This document shows positions 53,668 through 64,000 of a stretch of 64,000 nucleotides of DNA, one piece after another; within the stretch, counting starts at the first letter, position 1; every line of letters starts with the position of its first letter. This stretch comes from Chrysoperla carnea (lineage: Eukaryota > Arthropoda > Insecta > Neuroptera > Chrysopidae): assembly GCF_905475395.1 (NCBI RefSeq), contig NC_058340.1, forward strand, positions 61,358,181-61,422,180, given 5' to 3'. The position numbers and the translations under genes were made by a program. The notes below the pieces were generated by a model. That model was given only the letters and a program-made list of their open reading frames with translations. It searched no databases and was not told where the DNA came from.

Positions 53668-56600
53668 GTAACATTTTAAATATTACAGCTGGCACACAAA
53701 GATCAATTATATATATGGCTGCTGGCATGTGTTACTACTGCAAAATTTATCTAATAATATGGGTCTGCTTCAAATATCCAGCTATTTATTTATATTATTC
53801 AATATGGGTGAAAAATTCATATCTTATTCATGGAAAGAACGACATTAGATTTTTATTTGTAATATTAGAAGTTTAGACAGATTTAAAAAAACTTATTTTT
53901 GGCCTATTGGGTTTTATATGTTAATCCTTTCCCATAAGGGATTAAAAAAATATAGGATATTAAAAAATTTTCATCCTCTGATAAAGTCTCTTAAGATTGA
54001 TGTATTCAAAAACCCAAACTAAATGGGAATTATACAAATCTTACGGAACAGTATCCCATAAAAATTATCCAAAGTCAAGCTCAAGAAATTTCGGGTTGAA
54101 GCATTAAAACAAATGCACAAATCTGACCATCTCGAGTTAAATAGAAAAGGAATACGGTCGCAATACTTATAGAATTGTATATACCCATCGAATTTTATCT
54201 CATTGGGAAAAAAGGGTGCTCTCATAAAATTATGGACTAAAAAATTTTTTTTAATATATCTTGTTTGTTATTAAATCAAAAGCCTTGAAGAGAATATATC
54301 GTGTTTGGTTTCAATTAAAAGATATTTTTTTCGTAATTTAAGTTTTTGAATTATGTATTGAAACTAGCACGGTACACGCCCGCTTCGCTGGACAATTTCT
54401 ATTTTAAAAGTGAAGATCACGTTGTAGCCTTCACCTACTTGCTCTCAATTATCCCCCTTTTATAACACTCGAAATATTTTTTATTATGAATCCAAACTAT
54501 TTAGTCTTTGATTTTAAAATATAAATTTTTTGGCCAAGCGGGAGATAACTGCCAGTATTCTTGTAAAGTTTGTTACTTTCTTTAAAATCCATTTCGTAGT
54601 TTTAGAAATTGTCCAAAGCGGGTAATTGCTATCTTTATAAATTGTAGACTATGTGTTATTCTGATGTACGAGAAATAACTTTTATTACTTTTATGACTTT
54701 GACGACTTTATATTATGTTCGTAAATAATAAGGTTTAAATCTTATTACGGGCGTTTGATGTTTTCATACATCTTCAAAACCTTTAATTTAATAACAGACA
54801 AGATACATTTTAAGTAATTAAAAGTTGTTTTTAGTACATAACTTTAGGTTAGGGTCTATCTATACTAAAGCCTCTACCCTCCCAATAGGATTTTATCATG
54901 GCATATTGTGCTTTTGGAAAAATCGACGGATATATAAATTGTATGTATTGTTTGGATCGTCCTTTGAAAACTCATAAAATGTACTTCAATCCACATTTGA
55001 GAGAAAAATTATAAAAGCATTGGAATGAAGTATTATTTTTCTCTTTTAATTTTTTATGTAGTGCTATTACATGTCATGGGATTAAAAATGGGTTTGAAAT
55101 TCGAATTGAAAATGTTTAAAGTCGTTCTCTTCACGATTGGGGCATATTACTTATTTTCTCTTCTATTTTTATTAAATATTTTTTAATTTATCATGGGACT
55201 AAAGATTTTAAATATTTTCCCACCGATTAACTTCAACTTGTTTTACAACAAATATACAAATATCGTCCCTTACTTCATATATGGAAGTGTCAAAAGGGAA
55301 GGTTTAAGTTAAATATGTTTTTCGTCAAAGAATTTATGGCGTAAATTTTTAAACAAAAGGTAAGATTTATCCTAAAAATGTACTAAAAATAATATTGATT
55401 TTTATTTCTTCAAAATATTATCGAATTAAGGGCAGGTTATTTACTGATTACTATAAAAGTTCGAATAAATATGATATTGCCTGTAGAAAACTTGCGGATA
55501 AAATGACTGCCGCGCCAATTTTCTGGTAGAAGTCCTACTGTCCTAGATATGACTTTTGTGTCAGAAGCAATTGGATGGTGGCTTAATTTTTTTTCACTTC
55601 AGGTGAAGAATTCTCACTACACGGATAGAAAAGTGACGTTGCTTTTTGATAATCTTTAGAAGTACGAAAAATATAAACGTTTAAAACTCTTAATTAAACA
55701 AAGAGAGTCGCCATAGAGATTACATATAAAACTCTGTTTTGTAAGAAAGACACGGGCAAATTTTTGAATGCTTATAACTTCTTCGTTATTTAACTTTACA
55801 TTTTTATGGGTAATGTGGCAAATTCGATATTTGTCATCTACCCAATTGTGAAAATTATTTTCTACGGACAAAGTTTACTATAGCAAATTTTAAATTTTGT
55901 TCAACATTTTCATCAATTTTAACTGGTGTTTAAAAAAATAAATATTCTAAAAACTAAAATTTACAAATGCGGAAAAGTAATAAAACTGAACGTTGAAACT
56001 CTTCTTTTGCTAGTATATTTGAATCATACGACCTCATAAAAACATATGATTTGAGAATGATCGTGATAATTAAACAATTTAACTGTTTACTAATTAACAA
56101 AACGATTTTGTCTTATAGGTGTTGTAGCTGTTAGTTTCTGCACCTATTAATATAAAGTGATTGAATTTGATCGATTTTAATTTTTAGTTAATTAAGATAT
56201 TGTAAGGTTTCCGTACGAGACATGAACTCTTACCAAAACTTTTCTTACCATATAAACTTAAAAATAAGAAAGTATTATACAGTATGTCTATCATTCGAAT
56301 TAACAGGGAAAATATAATTTAAAAAAAAATTTTACGATAGAAAGTGATTTTTCATAAAAATAGCTACATGTCGAAAAGTAAGATTACCAAACGCTAAATA
56401 TTGATCAGACAACAGTATATAGAGTAATTAACGAAGGTCTTCAAGAAAATTTAATTAATCATTTCCAATCTTGCCTCGTTTGTCGAGAAAATAACAATAC
56501 CACATACAAATCGTAGATCAGGATTTTAGAAATTAACAAAAAACGAAAATTATTCAAAATTACAATAAATCCCGTTAAAATTCTATTGATTTGTTTAATT

Positions 56601-59202
56601 AAAAATTTGTTTACTTAATTTTATTTTGCGAACAGTTATTTGTTTCAACTTTTTAAAAACGAGCACCTTATTTTATAATAATACTATGTTAATTTTTGTT
56701 ATGAGACCAAATTATTTTGCTTTTAAATCGAAATCGTCTAGCGAAACGAGCGGGTTTTTAGTATTTTTATAAATTATATACCATGTGTTATTCTGATATA
56801 TGAGCAATATTATTGTAAGGTTTCATTAAAATCCATTAGAATAGTCTTGGAAATTGTCCAGCGAAGCGGCGGGTAACTGCCATTTATTTAAAAATAGGGA
56901 GGTGTGTAGGGACAGTATCTTTGAAAGGACCATGCATAAAACATATAGAAAAAAAATTTCAGACAAGTCCTTCTCAACATTCTGATCATTGAATAGTTTA
57001 TGAGATATTTGTGGTTAGAAAGGTATTTTCAAAAAATACAACAATACAATACCACACAATCGGGGGGGAGGGGCTTGGTTGATCTCTCAGTTTTTCATGA
57101 TTCTATTTTTGTGGACCTCTTGGGGGTTTTTACTGGGTACTTTTATACGCGTGTATTGTTAGATGTTTTCAACCTCGACCTCGAATATTTCAAAAATTAT
57201 TCTGTTTAAAAATACTAAATTTTCAGCCAATTTGACCAAAATGCAATTTATACTTGATTTGTGCAAGGTTCTTTGGGGTTATTAACTTTAAAAAGTGATG
57301 ATGACCTACAGTTTTTTCCATTTTATTTTTAATCGATCACTATACGGAATCCTAAAAATAGTGCACTTAATATTTTGAAAGATTTCAACAAAGCTTTAAA
57401 AGAAACTAATTGTTTAAAAATAATTATCACATAAGTATGTGATTTATTTAGATTTTATTATCCGGTTGTCCATTTTATTTTATAACATGTTGCTATTATG
57501 TTGTGTGACTCACCAACTCAGTTCTCTTAAAATTCTTTCTTCTATTCAATGAAATGGATGAATAGTTCCTTCACATTTAATCATACTGTACTGTGTGTTC
57601 ATAGTTCATTCATCATCGCATCCTTAATAAATTTGGTGACAATCAGTTTAATTCAAATAAAGTGCTATTATGTGCAAATATAATGAACATTTGAACTTTA
57701 TGTTGTTTAAATAAATAAATTAGTTTTAATTAAATTTATTTTTAAAAGTGTTCTTTAAAATTTGAAGTGAAGTGAAAGGTGTTTATAAAAGTAATGTGAA
57801 TGTAAAAAAATAATATTATTTAATATTTCTAATGCCGCAATTTCTCTTAAATATTATAAGTGCCATCCATTTTTAATTATTGGTGATGAATGATTATCGT
57901 AATCTTTATAAACATTAAACAAAATTTAGTTGTTTGATCTGAGATTGGCTTTAGATTTTACCATCTTTAGGTGGCATTGAAAATTAAGAAGTATTTTAAC
58001 TGTTGAAGATTTGAATTTTATTTTATTTAAAAAATAAAACTAATGTATACGATTAACTTCACATAGCTGAAAAACAGAGATAGAGGCATCTGAAGATTAA
58101 ATCTTTCTTAACTTTAAATCTTCGAGCGAGTATTTCGACTATCTTTAAATACAGTTTATGACTATGACAACGTACATTGTTCTAGGAAGAATTGAATCGA
58201 TTCTAACGTATTTGAATCGGTGACATGAACTCAGAATCGGAACCAGTGTTACCAACCCTACTGTTTTAACAGCAGATTTGCTGTTTTTACATTGATGACC
58301 CTGATTTCTGTTTCATTTTTAATTTTTATTGTTTTTCGTGGAAAGGTCATACGATACCGTAGAAAGGTTATTTTTAGCTATAAGTATTAAAGGATCTGCT
58401 ATCCTGCCTACTGATTTACTCAGGTATATTCTGCTGGTAGTCTATACCGGACGAGACCGACTCGCAGTATGATTTCAGGTAGACGGTCAGTAAGTTGAGG
58501 CAATACACGCAGGAGTAATACTAATAGTTCCTATGAAGGATTCAATCCTCAAACGAATAAATTATTAAAGAGTTCAAAAATTTTTACTCTCCTATCTTAA
58601 TTTCTTACGGATATCAATACCTATTTTGATCGTGAATTATTCAAGAGTTAAACTAACTCGATTCATTTCTCTTTTTAAAAGTTAATCTTAACATGAACCT
58701 TGGGAGTTAACTTGAAATTTTAAATGAAATACTTTTTTGGATTTCAAATGGCAAAAACAGAACTTTTATAATTTCATTATGTCTGCTTTTTCAAATTTCG
58801 TAAATTCTTATAACTCCGCCTGGAAATTATCCACATTTTTTTGTTACTTATTATTGTATACAACGGAATCCTTCTGTTTGAAATATTTGTTATATTTATT
58901 ACACTGAATCATGGCTCTCACATTTTTAACAAGATTTATCATTAAAAAAATTTTTTTTTTAAATTGCTCCATTAAAAATTCATTTATTTGTAAAAATTAA
59001 TTAGTTTAGTTTTCAAATTGTTTTTTTTTTTTTTTTTTTTTTTTTATTAAATTGTGTTTTAAGACTCTTTTGAAAATAGAAATTCCATTGAAAATTAAAT
59101 TCTGTTATCAATTTACACTCCATGTCACAAAAAATGCACAAAAACGCACGGAATTTTTTTCAAATTTGATGAATAAGTAAAAATTCTAAGGCTTTGTTGT
59201 AT

Positions 59203-59293
59203 ATTATATGATAATATAATATATGTATATTATATGATAATATAATATATGTATATTATATGATAATATAATATATGTATATTATATGATAAT
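59203..59293. repeat. 26-bp AT-only tandem repeat, about 3.5 copies
   Basis: The unit ATTATATGATAATATAATAT plus ATGTAT repeats with essentially no divergence. It consists of A and T apart from two G per unit and is itself close to palindromic. Confidence 0.8.
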
Positions 59294-60410
59294 AGATATA
59301 TAGACTGATCTATAAAAAAAATTTTAAGTAGAAAAGACTTGAAATTTTCGATCCATTTGACCATTATCCATTAACGAACTAGATCATCCTCAATTATAAT
59401 ATTTAGTTTTGAGAATTTCTTAGTAAAAAATCGAAATTTTTATAAAGTTGTAAAAATAAAATCTACTATAATTTGAGGCTCACAGCGCAAAAGCGGTCCA
59501 AACCTCAATGTTCCATATATATGTATAGGCCACTTTTTCACTGACGGAACGCAAGTTCTTTAAAACTGTATGTAATTTTCAAATTATTATGAAAAAATAA
59601 AAAAAGTTTAGTCATAAAACTTCCCTAGTGTGAATATAGCTTTAGATTATAACAATAAATTGTTGGTGGGCAGCGTTTTGTCAATTCATGTGATAATAAA
59701 CATATACGAAAAATATAAAACTATTTATGATTGTCGTTCATGCTAAACCGATAAGGTTTATTATTATCAGAAGTTTTTACTGTGGTTTATACTTATCGAG
59801 TATTCCACAAACAACCGGTTAACTATTAAAATAAGTCAATTAAAAAAACATGTTTCACTTTATTACTTGGTAAATAAATTGGCGTTTCTATGAAAAATAA
59901 CCAACAAAACAATTTTCTTTCCTTTAGAAAAGTTTTAATTTTCTCGTTACTGAAAAACACTTCGAAAAATATGTCCAAGAGTCAAAAAGTATTTATTTCT
60001 AGCCTTATAGATAGAGCATTATTATTAACAACTAGTCTCAAGTGTTATATACCCTGTGGTTTGATCTTACAATATAGCGTATACACTGTGCTTATAGAAA
60101 ATTGAACAATTTTTAAATTTCTAGCGTATACCCTCAGATTTTTACAGTCTGTATGCCTGTGTACCTTCTACTGATAGAACTTAATTTAAAACCACGTAAA
60201 TGGTCGTAAATATTTTAAAAATATAATACAATTTGATGACATTCAAACTAATGAAGTAATAAGCAAAGATTAGAGTTATTAGTAGAAGCTCGGTCAACTT
60301 TTATATAATATGTTAATACCCAAAAACCAGACGGCAATAGTAAGTACTTAACATGATTGCACTATAATTTTAACCATAAATCATTCTTTTTAAATTATAA
60401 ATTACATTTA

Positions 60411-60943
60411 TAACAAGTGAAAAACATTGGACTGAGTTAATTGTTGAAATACCATATATAGACAGTGTTGATTACTCTGTCACATTTCACACACATATAT
60501 AACTGATATAGCCATAACATACATACTATACAATTTGCGCTCTCACGGGTAAACAGTGATGTTTACGAAAAAATGTTTAAAACAAAAGTTGTTTATTTTT
60601 TTATAAGGAACATTTATTACATTTAAACTTTTGTTCTATCTCTAACGGCTTACAAGATGGGTCCTACGGATCCAAGACCCAATTGACCTATGTTGCTCAT
60701 TTACGAACTTGACCTCTCTTTTTACGCCCTCAGCACGCTATAAAAATTTCAGCTTGATATCTCTTTTCGTTTTTTGAGTAATCGCGATGAGAGACGGAAA
60801 TGGACTAATTAGGTTTTTAATTTAATTCGATTTTATGAACACTTATACCAAAATTTTGTTCATGGTATCAATATTTTTAAGCGTTACTTAAAACTTGGGA
60901 CTAAACTTAATATACTATGTATATTTCATATACATGGTATAAA
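60411..60943 (+). repeat. R1 dispersed repeat, copy 12
   Basis: It is near full length, from ATAACAAGTGAAAAACATTGG to TATTTCATATACATGGTATAA. The GACGGACGG tract is reduced and a short TTTAATTTAATTCG insertion is present near the right end. Confidence 0.75.
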
Positions 60944-62123
60944 AAAAAAATTATGCTAGTGGTTACATCCAACCTTCGATAATTTCTAACCGAAATACAG
61001 TTCGTTAAGAATTGCTACGAAATATTTGTGCAATCATGTTAAGTTAAGAATCTACTATCGACACCTGGATACTAACTAGCAGGTTGTGGGTACACAAAGA
61101 ATTGACTTATGAGCTTTTACGCGTATCTCTAGTCTTTGTAATAAGTAAGCCATTCTTAGCTATTTGTAATCATTGACTGCGTTTGACCAGTTAAGCGGTT
61201 CCATGCAACTAAAACTAATAAATTGCAAATTTAGTAATTACGACTGACGATCTATGCATTATTGTTTTTTTAGATCATTCAAGGGAAAATCGCTCATATC
61301 TGAGTTAGTTTGAATGCAACCAATGTTCCCCGTACATTAATATTGAAATTTTTGTAAATATCATCAAATTTTTATTTTGTCTATTAATCATAGTTAAATA
61401 AAAAGTGCAATGTAAGAAATTCAATCTATCCTATTTACACGACTTATTAATTATTTGAAATATAATATGTACTTACAAAAAGTGTTTTCTTAATATATGT
61501 TAATAAAAAACGTTTATGTGGGTTTTTAATATATTGTATAAATTTAAAAATGTTACAAAATTTAATATACTTGGAGGTAATTAACCAAATTATTTTTGAT
61601 GGTTTCAAAATAGGATGTTAGTGTGAATTTTATGGCAAGCCGATAAATTGATCTGAAAGTGTTCGATTGCATTTTTAAAGTGTGCTCTTCAAAATTCAAA
61701 TAGTGAATTCAATATGACAGAGTGTTAAAGCAAATTGTTATTTTTAATGAAAATAAACAAAATGGACTATAATATTTTAGTCCACGCTGGGGTTTCCGAG
61801 GACGCTGGCCGTTCATCTTTGCTACTGTTTATTTTGGATTCGCTATTTTCAATTTTTACATTAGAGTTTTAATCAGAATAAAATTTTCCTTAAGAAAACA
61901 GTCAAAAGGGATTTTTAATTTTCAAATTTCCACATCCATACTATATTAGCGATTTCGAAAATTCCAGTAGTGAATCCATCCAATTTGAATTTTGAAAAAC
62001 ACATTTTCTTAGTTTATAGATTTTGATCAACACATATTTACAACTAATTTGCGAACAATAATTGATTCATCGGCCTGCCACAAAATCGTCAGATTTAAAT
62101 TATTTTTATCTATTTTGAGACGG

Positions 62124-62714
62124 CTATAGCCCAGAAAAATAAGAAAAAAACAGCCGATCTGCTTAAAAATGTAAGCTAAGTTTCGCCGGGGTTATCTTTA
62201 TTTGAATGCTAGAAAAGGCCTATGAAAAGTCCATTGCAAAATTACTTGCGTAAAAAAATTATTCAAAGTCAAAGGTCGCGAAAATAGTTTTTTTTTTCAA
62301 ATATCTCGTAAAGTATTAAGTTAATGGCAGTTTTAGCTACTATAAAATTTGTTTGTGAGTAAAGGTTCTATACAAAATATCTGTAGAAATAATAGTTCTC
62401 AAAATATTTGGCTGAAAAAGTAATAGTAAGCAATAGAAATATTAATTATTGCCTTATGAACACCAGAGAAAGAACTGAATGTATTAATCAAATAACTTTC
62501 TTGAGCGTAAAAGCTTCTTATTATTATATATTAACAGTTTACAAGATATTTGAAAAAATACCTATTTTCGCGACCTTTGACCTTGAATTATTATTTTCGG
62601 CACATGATTGAACTTTTCATGGGCCATTTCTTGCATCCGAATAAAGATAATCGCGGTGATAAACCTTCACTTTAGTTTTTAGGCAGAAAAACCTATATTT
62701 TCCTGGGCTTCTAT
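62124..62714. mobile_element. Foldback element with long arms (AGCCCAG ends)
   Basis: The left arm from TATAGCCCAGAAAAATA to CAAAGGTCGCGAAAATAG is mirrored by CTATTTTCGCGACCTTTG to TTTTCCTGGGCTTCTA. The arms are roughly 150-180 bp with mismatches. The open frame at 62408-62611 is part of the loop and right arm and is not a gene. Confidence 0.6.
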
Positions 62715-64000
62715 TCGTATTTATAAATATATTTTTTTATATCTTGGGTTTCACACGTCTTGTGCTTACTCTTATTTCTTAATCACATTTTCCTCTCTAT
62801 TAACAATATAAAATTGACTAAACAAGATAAAATTAAAATTAAAACAACTGTTTAAAATGTTACACTTACATATCCAATCTAATTCGATTGTTTCACATTG
62901 AGTGTTTTCCATTAGTTTATTCAATTAAACACAGTGTGAGACTAAGTGTTTGATTGGACAAAAGCTGACTGTGTGACGATTTTTGTTTTAAATGGAAAAT
63001 ACTCTTTATTATTCTTTTAATATTTAATCGAATTTAACACTTATATAGAGTGACCCCGATTATAATAGACGCTGTCGGAAGCATTATTTCAAACGTATAA
63101 TGCTTGGAAGCATAATTCCAACGAAATCATTTTGCACACACTTTACATCTCCGTCTCCACGAAGGATGAATATTTTGAGAGATTGTAGAAGGGGTTGCCC
63201 GGAATCTAATTGGAATTATACCCAACCAGTTAAATTAAGGAACTTAAAGAATTCGATTGAATATTAACAGAATAATTTCACGAAACTAAGGGCTCTTACA
63301 TACTACTAGCAACGTTTTAATCACCAAAGTAGAGCACTGTTATTTACATAAATACACACGTTAAATAGTCGATCTGCCACAAAAAATTCCGAACTCGTTT
63401 AATTTTTCGAGCGAGGCAAATCATTTCCCAAAAAATGCATGAAAATAGATCATAATGATTATATTTGGATAAAAGATGCGTAGTACATAGTACGCAACGA
63501 CCGACTCGCCCAGATAGGCGCCTTTTTTCCTGCTACCCTCTCCACTTGAGTTTTACATCCTTAATACATATGTTCTTGGTTCTCCATTCTTGATCAATCT
63601 TTTAACAATTAGATTGGGTTAGGTTAGAGTGACTTTCCATGGGTAGAGTACATTTGGACCATAGGGTCCTTTTACTTAAGATCATGAGAAATTATCGTTT
63701 ATCAACTAGTATAAGAACAAATCAAAATATATCATATCTATCAGGATCAATTTACAGCATAGTAACCGATTTTTCACATTCAATTAAATATTTTTGATTT
63801 TAGAGTGTACGCGTGGTTTTTGGCACTTGGTATATTTAATTGCTTTGTCAATGTTTGCACCAATCCAGAAACCGATGCCTTAATAGTTTTATCTAAATTA
63901 ACGATATGGCTATACTTTAATTCAAGAATTGGCTGAAAAAACTTGTATCAGACATCCAGTTAGTTTTTAGGAAAAATGAAATGTGACAGTATAAGAAACA

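Larger units (their letters stand above)
53668..64000. other. Right-hand stretch without a recognised gene
   Basis: It is probably at least partly the intron of the gene starting at 53440. It contains R1 copy 12, a foldback element, a 26-bp tandem repeat, poly-T and decayed repeats. I see no other supported gene. Confidence 0.45.

Noticed and set aside
63804-63938. Hydrophobic open stretch after TTTTGATTTTAG (VYAWFLALGIFN...)
   Set aside because: It looks exon-like, but its phase does not fit the exon ending at 53667. All three frames are partly open and there is no donor, so it is not supportable.

Overview
The window is AT-rich nuclear DNA from an animal, almost certainly an insect. It has spliced genes with GT-AG introns, very low gene density, and a dense load of non-autonomous transposable elements. 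The protein match closest to a known insect sequence is a penta-EF-hand gene that reads like insect ALG-2/PDCD6, particularly its C-terminus MVFSLKI. The insect order cannot be fixed from the sequence.

Region 1 (1-10.3 kb) holds the 5' coding end of a minus-strand homeodomain-interacting protein kinase (hipk) gene. A large Asn/Ser/Thr-rich first coding exon (9456-10286) is joined in phase 0 to a Gly/Thr/Gln-rich exon (3407-3668) across a 5.8 kb intron. The kinase domain is not in the window and must lie beyond the left edge. The introns carry foldback elements and two copies of the main dispersed repeat family.

Region 2 (10.3-40.6 kb) shows no confident gene. It is a graveyard of short transposable elements: repeat family R1 (12 copies window-wide, about 530-600 bp when complete), a TA-flanked MITE (R2), two TTAA-flanked MITEs, several long inverted-repeat (foldback) elements, a tRNA-derived SINE, and a perfect 45-bp inverted repeat at 36.3 kb.

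Region 3 (40.6-47.4 kb) is a compact gene island. SSNA1 (plus strand, three exons, 108 aa) faces two tandem minus-strand PDCD6/ALG-2 genes, each with four exons and the same splice phases. The upstream copy (44966-47350) is intact and encodes 177 aa. The downstream copy (41809-42959) keeps all splice sites and its last exon, but a net loss of 5 nt in exon 3 puts a stop inside the fourth EF-hand. An internally deleted mariner element sits in an intron of the intact copy. None of these short multi-exon genes is apparent from long open frames alone; they were found by assembling exons by eye.

Region 4 (47.4-64 kb) is again repeat-rich. It has one credible coding exon (ATG at 53440, 76 codons, strong acceptor and donor) of an unidentified plus-strand gene whose remaining exons were not found.

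All gene calls rest on manual translation and recalled family sequences; no database search was run.
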